Assembly (NCBI RefSeq): GCF_050948215.1
Contig: NC_135165.1
Location: 1,166,501 to 1,230,500, forward strand
DNA: 64,000 nucleotides
DNA from: Halictus rubicundus
Lineage: Eukaryota; Arthropoda; Insecta; Hymenoptera; Halictidae
Direction: 5' to 3'
The first letter of the stretch is position 1, and each line of letters starts with the position of its first letter. The notes beneath the pieces are model-generated. The model was not told the origin of the DNA. It did not search any database and saw only the letters and a list, made by a program, of their open reading frames with translations. The translations under genes were made by a program, and so were the position numbers. Positions 37,901-50,358 of this stretch are shown in pieces.

Positions 37901-38738
37901 GTGTTCCAGTATGTCGCCCACGATAAACATTATGCATAAAAGGTGAAATTAATAGATAAGCAGAAAAGAAAATTACCAAGCTACAAAATAAGAATGCAAT
38001 TGAAGTAGAAATTTTGTTCAGCTCGTCCTTGAACGACTGTAAGCTACAGCTGCGTGCGTATCTTAATAAATTGGAACTCGGAGGATGGGTCAGCCAAGCA
38101 GACGGATACCAGAACATTATCACAGCGGTGGCCAAAGATCTTTGCAACAAAGGGAAGTATCGGATTATTCGGAACAAAGAGTTGCAGACGTTGCGAATAA
38201 CTAAACAGAGGCTGGAAGAAAAGTGCAAATACTATCAAGAACAGGTCGAATATTACAGTGAATATATTCAGCGGTGTTTAGAGAACTTGCACACGGGAAA
38301 AGGGTGTGTATACAAGGGTTGTACATACATACGTATATCGTCTATTCGATCATCGTCTTTACGAGAATTTATTGCAGGTCTTTGCGAGCATTCAAGGCGA
38401 TTCAAAAGAACAATCACGGGAAGCTAAGGTCCAAGATGACCTTGAAATACTCTGCCGCAAAGCTGCAAGAGAAAGGCGTACTGTTAGAAGTCGATGGACT
38501 TCCGCAGTCACAGTTCAAGAATGTAATCTTCGAAATTAGTCCGACGGAGCACAGCGGCCTTTTCAGCGTACGTTGCAAGTTCATGGGCGTAGAAATGGAG
38601 AAAATCGACATCGACATACAAAAATTGCTCGAGCTGCAATTCGAGGGATCGCCGATCATGGACATGTTTGGTAAAGCAAAGGTTAACGTGAACTTGTTGT
38701 TATATTTATTGAATCGAAAGTTTTACGGTAAAACTTGA
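31931..38738 (+). CDS. IQGAP1: IQGAP scaffold protein
   Basis: Scaffold that binds F-actin, calmodulin and GTP-bound Cdc42/Rac at the cell cortex. I assemble 26 phase-consistent exons from 31931-31970 and 32134-32227 through 38022-38303 and 38378-38738, giving about 1634 residues (human IQGAP1 has 1657). The CH domain covers about 30-150 (TLAYEYLCHLEEAKKWMEACL, FRHTDNINHFLKSLKSMQLP). Coiled internal repeats follow to about 680. IQ motifs lie near 725-840 (ITRLQALARGYLSRKRI, IIQIQSWWRSLIQRKRY, IMRIQAMWRGRAERRAF). The RasGAP-related domain covers about 930-1290 (LFYALQTNPTYLSKLLF, VGNLIYYHFINAAIVAPDAF, QRRNLASIAKILQ). The RasGAP C-terminal domain spans about 1400-1634 and ends in NLLLYLLNRKFYGKT. 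The WW domain is not recognisable apart from YLDLEKYNYTWDCP in exon 15. The first exon and the exon 24/25 junction are the least certain parts. Confidence 0.95.
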
Positions 38739-40477
38739 CGAGGATAGAAACGACTTGTATTATTTACGGTTACGAGAGAGTTCTGCGCGCTGCTTGTGCA
38801 ATGTTGCATTGTGATCACTGTTCTCTTGAACGAAACTGAACGCCAAAAATTGAGAAAATCGAAACCGTTTTTTACATTGTTAGTATGGTAATTCTTTTTT
38901 TTTTTTAACAAACGATCAACTTATGTAAATAATTGTACGTATAGCAATTTAATGTTCTGATACAAGTGTGTAGCTTGGTATTGTATTGTAACGGACTGCT
39001 AAAGTGTAACAGTATAAGAAGATGTCAACGTTACAAAATTACGTAAAATATGGAAACTGATCCATGGTGACTGAATTGCTTCGATTTCACGTGTGTTGAA
39101 AGATACACTTAACAATTATACGCGACGAAGTCTGTGAAACAAAAACGATTTTTAAATACAATCAAACATTTCAAAAGAGAAATATATTTTTCTACTATTT
39201 ATAAAAATAAGTAAATTAATGGTAGTAAATGTCACCTATTGACGAGACAATGTTTCTCTTAGTTTATTCGTTTTATAACTAAATCTAATTCCAGCCGTGT
39301 ATCATACTTCACTTTTATCGGTTGTTATTCTCCTTAACACAGGGCATGGTGAATAATTATATGTAATATAATATATCTTATTAGAATCTAAACATTTTGT
39401 ATGTTGCACCGTCGAAAATAAGGTAAGGCATATTCTGAGAAATTCCTAATCGAGAACAATAGGATGTCCATTATTATTTATACGTCTATAATGCTATACA
39501 TATAACTTATATTATTATTATTATTAATATTTAAACAGTGGACAACCTAGTGTTCCTGTGCATTTTATAAAATCTAAAATTGAATAATCTGAACATAAGT
39601 CCGAAGGTTCTATCGTTTGCATGTTTTTAATACAATAGATTTTTATTATTGTAAAATATACTACAAAGGCCTGTTTAGTGGATACTGGCGAATAAGCCTG
39701 CACATTCGAAACAAAAACACATTTTAAAAAATGATTTATCATGACTGCTACGACGAAACAAAATGTTTGCGTCGAAATCAATAAATTATAATAAAAATAT
39801 TATTGTTGTTTTTACAGAATATGCGACTATAATAATTGAAAACCTCTCTTTTCAATAAAACCCGTTAGAACGTACGTGCGCGTAAGAAATTTGAAAATCC
39901 GTAAAACAAAAGTTTATTTCATATATAAGATATAAACACTACATACATAGATAATCTGCACGCATTTATTAGACGCGCATTGTATTATAAATATTATTTT
40001 TTTTTTACAGTTCTCATGTTCTTCAAGTCTTGTTCTTTTTTACTCAACTTTATTATACAAATCTGCCTTTACACAATTTACGTGACAGATGCTAACATCC
40101 AGGTACTGCGTCACGAGGTATCTTGAAAGACATTTTTATAATTTATGGCGCACAAAATGTCAGTAATATAAAAGTTTTTCGTTTACCTTCTCATTATTTT
40201 TTCCCGTTTTAATCGAATCAAATATTTAGTGTTCCTAGTCGAATTAATTATGTGCAAGCAATATAGTTCGTTAGAGCCTCCACGAAGCAGGCCATAAAGT
40301 GCATTTTTTCATGTATTATTAATTGTGTAGTACATATATCACTGTAGTATTAACTTTTATAATAAATAGCATTATAATATTAATTCTCCTTCTTGTTTTC
40401 TTCCTCTCCTGCTTCTTTGCTAAGTATGTGCACACATTGGAACATAACATTCGATACAGCAACACGTTCAGTAAGTG
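38739..40477. other. Convergent 3' flanks of IQGAP and BUB1
   Basis: Very AT-rich, with no supported gene. AATAAA at 39854-39859 could serve IQGAP, though it is 1.1 kb from the stop. AATAAA on the minus strand near 39970-39965 could serve BUB1. If both are used, the transcripts abut. Confidence 0.5.
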
Positions 40478-43400
40478 TTATCGTTTGTTCAAAATATTGA
40501 CAAAATTTCTAATTTTTTGTTGCGCGTCCGCCATTTGGGCTAATGTTTCTTCCATCATATTGCGCAACTTCGATAAATCAGGCATTTTATCGCAGGACTC
40601 AACGTTTAATAATTCTGTGAAGAATTGCTCCCATACTGGTCTCTTCATGTACCTAGATTTATTTAAATAATTATGAACTAACGCATATTCTCCTTTCTGA
40701 CTGATAAATATAATATAATTTTCATCGACTTTTAATACCTGGCTATTTTCGAGGTCATAAACCAGCGACCACCGATGTTCGAGACTCTCATATAGTTACC
40801 AAATAGCAAACAATGACTCGTTGCGGCTAAACAATACAAATCCGTCTGATAAGTCCATGGTCTGCCTGTCTGCATTTCAATGCACGTGAATTCCTCGGTC
40901 TTTATAACTTGAGTGAACGTCATCTTCTCTGGTAACAGACTCATATCTATACTACACCCGAAATCGATCAGCTGTATCGTTGGTCGTACATCTTCTGTAG
41001 GCCTACGAATTAACATGTTTTACAAAATTTCTATGATGTAATAGTAGTACGATCGGATGTATCGGTGCATACTATGCTCGGAAAATACGTACAAACGCAT
41101 CAACAGAAAATTATCTGGCTTAATGTCCCCGTGTATTATTCGGCATTTGTGCAAATACTCTACAATTTGCAGTATTTCGATCGTGAAGAATATAGCTAAG
41201 TGCTCCACCAACGGTTTACCCGTGGCGAGTTTTATTTGATTCGCTACGGCTAATAGTGTCCCAAATTTGGAGTACTCTGAGACCAGCACGCTGCCGTTGT
41301 TTGCAACGTATGCCATCGAAACGTCCATAAATCCACGTAGCTGGAAATAAGGAGAATGCATTAACGGTGCCGTTAAGAACAGCTATCATTATATTACGAT
41401 TACAATAAATTAATGTTATGCAATACCACGTGTGGATTAGTGAGGCGAGCTTTTATTTCTCTAGTGATATAAAATTCCCAAACCCAGGCAGGCTTTTGAG
41501 TTTTCAGAGCAACCGTTTGACCTGTTTGAAGATTTACTGCTTTAAATACTGTACCATACATTCCCTTTCCAAGGCACTTTCCCAAATCGTACGTTTCATT
41601 ACCTGTACACATTGAACAGGCAAATTAGTTGAATAGATGTTCAACGATTATTACTTAGACACCGGTCCTGTTGCATAGAAATATACTAACCGAGCATAAC
41701 CACAGTAGAAGGCACAAGCTTATTTAAATTAGTATCTAATCTCACGTATCCTTCTGCGTGATGCGGGTGAGGGAATTTAATTTTCTTTAAAAGACCGGCT
41801 ATCAAACTTTTGTCAAACGGATTTAGATCTCCCGATGGGAACTGAAACGTTTCCTCCTCCGCTTGTTCCATGGGCTCATGATGCTCCTCGCATTCCATCG
41901 TGTCAGGCTTCTCTTGTTCCTCTACCTCGTTCAGTTTGAAGTTGATCGATTTTCGTAGATCGCAATTCTTCTTGATCTCGGAAGTGATTTGATCCACATT
42001 GCGTTGCACTGTACGCGGGCTTTGGGCGTGTACAGCTTGTATTTGGGCTTGAAGCGTTTGTTCGTACGGCTGATTCGCAGGCAGCGTGATGTCTGTACCT
42101 TCATCGCTTTCACCTAATAGAAGAAAGACATCTGTACTTTAGTATCATAACAAGCAAACGAACTTTGAACATAGTTGATTAATCCAACAAGGAATAAGGG
42201 AGGAACTTGAAAGAAAGACAGGGGGTGAATGGTACCTTGTTCTTTTATAGGGACCAAATCTTCTTTGGTGAAAGTGAAACCGGATGCAGCAGTTCTTGTG
42301 TGGCCACTGCTGCTGGAACTACTCGAGATATATTCCCTAGTAGACTCTAAAATAACACTTAATTTTTCTTCACCTTCTACATTCGGTGCCTCTGAAGCTC
42401 TAAAAAAAAAATCAAATTGTTACAAATACGAATACTGTACGTCACCCTGAACTTATACCATAGAAGATAAAACATGTTACGTACGGTTGAGATGCTGAGC
42501 ATTGATTCGCATATTGCGATGTTCCTTCGGCTGGTTTGTAGGATTGTCTAAAATGATTAGTCATAGGTGTAGAGCTAGTCAATTGCGTATTAAATGCTTC
42601 GGTGTAACATGTATCATTGTTGCCCGACAGTGGACTAATACCGAGGCTTTCGTCAATGTATAAATTGTTTTCATCGACGGGCTTGGATGTCATATTCTCC
42701 TCGATCGGTCCATTATAATCAACAACAACAGCGTTCTCTTTGTCTTCGGCACCTTCGAGATACTTTATGTCTCGACGATTCATGCCGGGGGACTTTATGT
42801 AGGGTAACTCGGGAGGCATTCTATATGGTTTGTTGGTTTCGATATCCGGTTCGTTGTACGGGGAGTAGTGGAGCTGTTTCGGAGGCTCGACGTTGTGTTG
42901 CAACAACGAGGATTCCAGCTGCGGTGGGTACTGTTGGTATGGGATGTCGTTTGGTGTCATGCTACCGTAAACGGCGTGCTGCATATGTTGCATATGCGGA
43001 TGCGACTGATGATGAAGATGTTGATTAGGCGATGGTTGATGTTGTTGCGGGTGATGGGGTTGATGGTGTTGGATCTGGCTGTGACTTTGCAAGTGTGACG
43101 GATGGGAAAGAGACTGATGGTGCACCATTACGTGGGCAGCCTGCTGATGCGTTTGCATCAATTGTTGATGGTGTTGCGAATGATGCGGTCGGGAATGGGA
43201 TTGTTGTACTTGTTGTTGTTGCTCATGATGTTGCTGCAAACCGATCATTTGAAACATTATTATAGAAAATCTATTTACTTGACAAGTGCTTCATTAAATG
43301 TTAGGTCAGCGAGAATAGATTTCTTGTGTTATACCTGCATTTGATACTGGTACGTATTGTGTAATCCAGGACTGTAAGGAGCCTGATGTTCCTGGGGAGT

Positions 43401-45831
43401 ATAAGACTGGTGGGTGGAATAGTTTTGGTGATTCTCTTGATCGTTGTACGGCTGTATGTTGTACCCTGAATGGTGCTTACTACCAGACATTGCATGCTGA
43501 GTCATGGAACTATCCAAATGTATGTCGAAACACATTTTCAAAACTTTCGAGTCTGGAATCCTAGGCGCCATAGAATTACGAAAATTGGGAACAGCAGGTC
43601 CTGTGTCCGGCGAACGCCACATGTCTTGTACAACTGACATCGCTTCTTTCGTGTTGACCGTGATACTTTGTCCGAGCAGGTGTTCTTCGGGTTCGGCAGT
43701 CAAGGATGATGTGTGATGTGGATGCATGAAATTAGAAGCTTGCAGTTTACGTTGCGAATTCAGTTCTGCTTCCATTCTCTGTGCTTCGGCTCTCTCCACC
43801 TCGATTCGTTCGGCTTCCAGTCTTTCTAGCTCTCTTTGTTCTGCCTCGCGCCTTTGATTTTCTAACGCTTGATTTTCCGCTTCGTATTGTTGTCTCTGAA
43901 GCCTCTCCTGCTCGGCCTGCAGCCTCTGCCTATCTATTTCGAACTGCTCAGCTTCTCTCTGTTGCTGTTGCAATTTTTTCTGTCTCTCCGATAATTCTTC
44001 TTGTTGCTTGTACTCTTGTCTCTGTCTCATCAATTCTTGCAAGGATAGATTGTGCTTCTGTTGTTCAGTTTCGAAACTTTTATGATGCACATGCTGCTCG
44101 GCTTCGTAGCTTTTGTGGTGGACTTGTGGATCAGCTACCCTTAAATCTTGAGTTTCGTGTCTTTTATCTAAAGCTTGTGCTCTGAAATGAAATGGTGTTT
44201 ATTACGATCGAATGATATTCACCTATGAAATAGTTAGTAATGAAAATAATGGTTACCTCTGCAAATATCGTTGGACCCTAATTTCCTCCATACTCGTATC
44301 CATATTATTTGCATAGACTAAATCTTTTGGATAATGCGGTCTTAATATAATATTTGAATTCGGAGCATCGGGTACAAATACAGGCACTGTTAAATGTTCG
44401 GCATATTTACTGCCATCAAAAAAATACGTATGGTTCGGGAATAATCTTAATTTGCTTCCGTTGAAGTCATCTGGTTGATCCTCGTGAACTGTTGTTTAAA
44501 TAACAGTGAGTAAAATCACGTTTCCTGTACATATATATTAATACTAGTTTTCATACAAACAGAATTGCACCTTTGAAAGCTGACTTTGTAATCGATGTCA
44601 TCAATGGACATCGTTTCTGCCCGTTCCCGTTCCATGGACCAGGTTTAATAGTGTTTTCTTTATGAACTGTGTCCTCTACTGGAACATGGTCGAGTATGGA
44701 ACCCTTCAGATCTCCAGGAACATTGTCCTATTAAAAATACTTCCGTGTAAACAGTTTATGCATTTATGACAAAAATCAGTATGTGCAATTTAAAGCACTA
44801 GATCCGTAGTTTAGCGGATTATTTCTGTTAATTTTTATACCTCATATATAGGTATCCTTGAATTCACATTATGCATCCCTGACGAAATTTGCGGAACGGT
44901 GCCTGGACAGTGTTCACGCACTCGATGCCCCGTACGCACGCTACTAACTTTTCTCCCAGCTTTTATGGCTCGTAACGAACTGAAAGCCTGTCGTTGTTCA
45001 AGCAGTGATCTCTCATTACGATCGTCATTGTGTCCCAAGGTTTTCCGTGCAACGGCTAGTTGAAAATTCCTGAAGACAGAACAAGGAATTCAATAGGGTT
45101 GATACAAAGTAAAAATCTTCTTTAAGTATAAAATCGCTACGATTTTTACTTATGAGCATAATCCAATTCTTCTAGAGGTTCTGCCCTTGCAGTCAAGCCC
45201 ATTAAGTAAACTTTGTCCGCGCGTTTATAGTCTTCTATTTGTTCCAATTCAAAAGCCCATGCTCTATACATGTCTGCAATCATAGTCCCGATTCCATTGT
45301 TGTATAAAAGTTGATACAATTCTAATGGATTCTTTTGCACGTTGATCTGCAAACAGAATTTTTATTTAGTTCTCTCTTTCTTTGGAAGAAAATCTTTTCA
45401 AAAGTGCTCACATAATTGATCCAAAGACGTATATATCTACGATCCTGATGATACTTGGTCTCTTTTTCAAATATGGCTAAGCATTGTTGCAAAAGTTTAC
45501 CAACGTGAGACTCATGTCCACTTTTTGGATAACTTTGTTCCACCCACAATATGTATTCATACCAATTTTCTAAAGGATCATCTCCTTCATAATTTTTAAT
45601 TGCAGCTTCATACATTCTGTAAATGTAGATACAGAAAAATTAATACTCGTTTCTGAATTGTATAGTCAACATTAACTCTTATTTCACATACTGCTTTTCC
45701 TGCAAAAGTAACTGCTGAGTATCTACATCCTCCTGTGCTCTCAGTGCAGTCCCTAATTGTGTTGGATTTCGACCATAACGCAATGGTTGAATGTTTTCCT
45801 TGGAACGAGCTATGGCTGTTGCAGGATCCAT
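40478..45831 (-). CDS. BUB1: BUB1/BUBR1 (MadBub-type) spindle checkpoint kinase
   Basis: Kinetochore kinase of the mitotic checkpoint. Fourteen phase-consistent exons give about 1401 residues: 45831-45692, 45616-45412, 45346-45150, 45069-44841, 44727-44571, 44488-44257, 44181-43335, 43233-42485, 42399-42236, 42113-41691, 41602-41427, 41340-41093, 41002-40739 and 40652-40478. An N-terminal KEN box (RSKENIQPLR, near residue 11) precedes the Mad3/BUB1 TPR domain (about 50-180: DPLENWYEYILWVEQSYP, DMYRAWAFELEQIEDYKRA). A GLEBS-like motif (SMEEIRVQRYL) at about 375 is expected to bind BUB3. A long glutamate/glutamine-rich coil (about 400-480) leads into a histidine/glutamine-rich stretch (about 670-780). 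A second KEN (AEDKENAVV) lies near 840. The C-terminal kinase has GKCLGKGMYGTVFKA, VALKTQ, HGDIKPDNFLL and LIDFGCSIDM, so its catalytic residues look intact. Confidence 0.95.
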
Positions 45832-48458
45832 TCTTAACACTATATATTCTTAACGAAACTATTTTATACTCTGAAAGAAAGAAAATTACTCCAGAAAATA
45901 TTGAGAAGCGAAAACAGTAAATCAAACTAAAATCGAAATTCTATGCTAAAATTTAAACAAAAAAAGAACAATAGGAATACCAAGTAAAACTACATATAAA
46001 AATTAAAATATTTTACAATAAATTACAAATATTATAAATGATATAAAATTTTTAGCAGTACGTATGCATTGTTTGGGACGTTAACTGTCAGATTTCTATT
46101 TTTCTTGAAAGTGTTTAAACCATTTTACAAACGTAAACGAGAAGGCGATGACACATATAAGCAAGAATATATAATTAAGTAGTCTTTTTCGAACACTGTC
46201 GTAAGAACGATATAAATCGAAAATGGTAAAACTGAGAAGGTGATCGTATAAATCGAAGGAAAGTATATGCTTAATCGATCATGTGGAAGAAGTTCTTCAT
46301 TCGCATATTTAACGTGTATTTAAAACGGAGCCGCATTAGTCTTGGGGCGAGCCGAGGCCTAATGATGCATCGGGCCCAATATAATGCAAACAATTGTGCG
46401 ATTCATTAAAGAGCAGCGCGAAGCGTAAGTTCTGTTTTCATGCGAAAACGCTTACCTTTCGCACGTATCAAAACTTTGCATAATATTCTTTGAATAACGG
46501 CGGACCTTCGAATTGGAGCAGATCTAGTCTGGATAACTCCAATAAGGACGCTATCAGTCTAGGTTACGTTAGTCTTCCATTTAACGGCTACAGGCCACCA
46601 ACGGTTTTTCCACTGTCTTCTGCTATGCTGTGTGCTGTGTGTCTCAAGTGTTGCAAGAGTTACGTTTCGTTGACCACGAATTTTAATTCGATCAGCTCTG
46701 TACACGAGAGAATCGAGAACCGATGACACGGCAACTTCAAGCAACTTAATATAGTTTTTATGAGAAACTCTATTGAAAACTACCAACGGAACAGGTCAGA
46801 ATCCCTAGGCAGACAGGATCAGAATCTGCATCATCGTTTTGGCCTGGAAAATCTGTAAATAGCGCCACTAGATCGTAGCGGCAAAACACTCAAACTGTTA
46901 GCCAAACGTTACGGACCGAATTACCGACATTTGTGGGCCACCAGCGCCACCTAGCGGTGGAAACCCGAAAACTAAATCGGCTACAAGCTTGGGCGTTTTG
47001 CCACTACGAGGTAATGGCGCTGTTCGCAGATTTTGCCGGAAAATGTACGTGGCGCCACCCAGCGGCAGAATCCTGAACACGAATCGGCTACAAGCTTGGG
47101 CGCTTTGCCACTACGAGGTAATGGCGCTGTTCGCAGATTTTCCTGGAAGATGTACGTGGCGCCACCCAGCGGCAGAATCCTAAACACTAATCGGCTACAA
47201 GCTTGCGCGTTTTGCCAGTACGAGCTAATGACGCTGTTTGATGACCAGAATCTCAATACATTTTTCTGTTAATGCGATACTATCGCCATCTTGCGTTATA
47301 TGTTACTACTGTCTGGGTAACGCGCGTGAAATTTAAAATGATTATTATGCTACCCTTATTTAATTAGAATTCTTATTGAAAGAATTAGAAATTTGCAGCT
47401 TAATGTAGTAACATTAGTTTAGCTTACGTATTTGCCTTAATACATTTGCTATGATATACATAAAAATCATATGGACATTTGACAAAATTCAATGTAATAG
47501 AAGACAAATACGTGTAGTCCATTTTCAAATTTTTTTATAAGATTCATCGATGCACATGCAGTAAATATGTAAATATTTCGAAATATGAATTTTCTGCGTT
47601 CCAGAATAGACTTTGACCTTCATTAAATGTTTCTGTAGAATAATGTTCACTTTGCAGGTCCCAGCTGCGTTCTATCAGGTGATTTTGACATTCTTATCTA
47701 TTCTCAGATTAAAATGAAATCATCTGTTACAACATCGTCCGCATCGTATGCTCGTTGTGAGAGACTAGAAGTATACATAGAACCCATGCGCTGGTGTGAC
47801 TGCTAGTTTTAGACGGCTACGATAAGGCCTTTTAAATAACTTTTACCGTTTCACTCGCGAAATAGAAACATCAATGCATCTTTCTTGATAAATAAGGACG
47901 CTAAAGGTGGGTTGCCGTTCTTGCACTGAGTTTCGAAAGGAAATGTACAGTTTAATTGTGACACAACGTTCGAAATTCCATGAAATTGTTTACGAAACGT
48001 CACGTCGAGACGCTGCGTTTACGTTTGCTCGCTGAAAATATTTGAGCACGGTCGATACATCATTTTCCGTCGGGCTATTCCGAATAGGTTTTCATTTTCA
48101 TTTTTTGTAAACTGTTCAATAAAGGAATTCCACAAAACCGTACCAACCGAAAAGAAACTTTGCACATTCGTAGAAAGTTCTGACTCGAATGTTTCCCTTC
48201 TGCTGCACCCTTCGATGAAATGTTTCTTCAATTTTTTAATGTTATATTAACATAATTCTTTCACAGTGTATGTCCAATATATATAATATATATCTATATA
48301 TACATATGTAAATAAATAATAGTTTATACGAGGTTATGAAAGATTATCTCTCATAGTGTACACATGTATACATTGCATATTGAATAAGACTGTTTAGAGC
48401 ATGTAGTTAGATATTTGTGTTTTTTAGGAAAGAAAAGGCTATATTCTCTGTGTTGCAG
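45832..48458. other. Spacer between BUB1 and ariadne-1, no supported gene
   Basis: It holds the divergent promoters of BUB1 (left) and ariadne-1 (right) and, in its middle, the tandem repeat at 46861-47255. The ariadne-1 start codon directly follows an acceptor-like TGTTGCAG, so at least one 5' UTR exon of that gene should lie in this stretch. Confidence 0.55.
46861..47255. repeat. Three-unit tandem repeat (period 107-108 bases) with CTCF-like motifs
   Basis: GCGCCACCTAGCGG at 46944 and GCGCCACCCAGCGG at 47052 and 47159 mark the unit starts. Each unit continues through ATCGGCTACAAGCTTG, a GCCACTACGAGGTAATGGCG-type segment and a TTCGCAGATTTT-type segment. Unit 3 loses similarity after about 47240. 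A more divergent copy of the first motif, AGCGCCACTAGATCGTAGCGG, starts at about 46860. The motif resembles the insect CTCF consensus (CCACTAGATGGCGC-like in either orientation). Open frames across the array are by-products of the repeat. Confidence 0.85.
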
Positions 48459-50358
48459 ATGTCAAGCAAAGAGTATGACAGTGAAATGGATTATTCCGAT
48501 TCCGACTGCGGAGATCCAGGCTATGAAGACTATTACAATGTTCAACCATGGGGTGGTGAGGTCGATAATGACATAGATCCTGATCAAAACAGAAGGGATC
48601 CAGAATATGCTATATACGATTGTTTGCGAGTCGAAGAAGTGGAAAGACTTTTAAACGAATACGTTGAAATGTTAAGTAATAGTCTTCACATAACACCGTC
48701 GTTAGCCAAAGTTTTATTACATGCGCACAATTGGGCATTACAAGATATCATCGTAAAATATAGTACCAATGCTTCCAGTTTATTAATTAAATCAAAAGTA
48801 AAGCCAATTCCTCCAACAGACACAGTGACAGGATCTAAAGGTCAAAGGGGTGGATTGTGTTCAGTTTGTGTTACAGTTTACCCTGCTGATAAGTTTTCTA
48901 CACTAACATGTGGACATTCGTTTTGTAAAGACTGTTGGTGTATGCATTTTGAAGTACAAATAACTCAAGGTATCTCTACAGGTAAGAAACAACTATAACA
49001 GTTTCAACTTGAAATTACAATGTGTTTCATTACAGCCTTAACAGCTTCCATTAATATTTCGACCAGAGTTTGTAACAGATATCTTCATTTTTCTTAGGAA
49101 TAAGCTGTATGGCTCAAGAATGCGACGTTCTAGCCCCAGAAGACTTTGTTTTGTCTTTACTTACAAAGCCTAATATGAGAGAGAGGTATCAACAATTTTC
49201 TTTCTGTGACTATGTGAAATCTCATCCGCAATTGAGATTCTGTCCTGGACCCAATTGTCAAATAGTTATGCGATCGAAGGAACAACGGGCAAAGAGAGTT
49301 ATATGTACATCATGTAAAACTATATTTTGGTATGCATCACACTGTACAACAGGGTGCATAAAGATTTACTCGATTCTAAATAAATATTGCAACGATTCTA
49401 GCTTCCGTTGTGGTATGGATTACCATGCACCTACTGACTGCAACACAATTAAGAAATGGTTGACAAAGTGTGCAGACGACTCTGAGACAGCTAACTATAT
49501 TAGTGCCCACACCAAAGATGTTAGTGCACATCCTTTCCACATATATATCGAGGTCTTGCTGTACACAGAATCGCGATTTAGTAAAAAAATGAACATTTAC
49601 TTTGCAGTGTCCAAAATGTCATATTTGCATAGAGAAGAACGGTGGCTGCAATCACATGCAATGCTATAACTGTAAACATGACTTCTGTTGGATGTGCCTT
49701 GGAGATTGGAAAGCGCATGGGACCGAGTACTATGAATGTTCTCGCTACAAAGAGAATCCCAACATTGCTCATGAAAGTGTTCATGCACAGGCTCGAGAAG
49801 CTCTCAAAAAGTATCTTCACTACTATGAGAGGGTGAGTCTGAGTTAGGTTGTACGAAATGTGCATAGTTAAAAAAAATTAATATTAAACTCTTTTTTTTC
49901 GATTCGACTCGATTAGTGGGAGAACCACAGTAAATCGTTAAAGTTAGAAGAACAGACTTTGGAGGGAATAAAAATGCGAATAAATAAAAAGGTGATGAAT
50001 GCGAGCGGAACTTGGATCGACTGGCAGCATTTGTTCGAAGCTGCGTCACTTTTGGCACGTTGCCGTTACACTTTGCAGTATACTTATCCCTATGCTTACT
50101 ATATGGAACCAGGACCGCGTAAAGAATTGGTAAAACTTCGTTCAACATAATAAAAATCAGCGCATTGTACGGAGAGAGCTGACGAAGCGTTTTTATTTCA
50201 AGTTCGAGTATCAACAAGCCCAGTTAGAAGCTGAAATAGAAAATCTGTCTTGGAAGATAGAGCACGCGGAAACGACAGATCGCGGGGATCTAGAGAATCA
50301 AATGGACATTGCCGAGAAACGTCGTGTGACGTTGTTAAAGGACTTCCTCGAGGTGTAA
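48459..50358 (+). CDS. ari-1: Ariadne-1, RING-between-RING E3 ubiquitin ligase
   Basis: RBR-type ligase that works with UBE2L3-like E2 enzymes and with neddylated cullin-RING ligases. Six exons join in phase to 488 residues: 48459-48981, 49098-49329, 49402-49519, 49608-49832, 49917-50129 and 50203-50358. The acidic N-terminus contains YDSEMDYSDSDCGD. A UBA-like region covers about 60-115. RING1 starts at residue 134 (CSVCVTVYPADKFSTLTCGH). The IBR follows (RFCPGPNCQIVMRS, VICTSCKTIFCFRCGMDYH). RING2 begins at residue 292 (CPKCHICIEKNGGCNHMQC), with the predicted ubiquitin-accepting cysteine at about 305. The autoinhibitory Ariadne domain fills the C-terminus and ends at RGDLENQMDIAEKRRVTLL. 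All zinc ligands appear present. Start choice rests on the family start and an acceptor site just before the ATG. Confidence 0.96.

Noticed and set aside
42687..43344. Plus-strand open frames opposite BUB1 exon 8
   Set aside because: They are antisense readings of the His/Gln-rich repeat and have no independent support.
46898..47272. Repeated open frames on both strands across the tandem array
   Set aside because: Their similarity to each other comes only from the 107-base DNA repeat; no coding signature.
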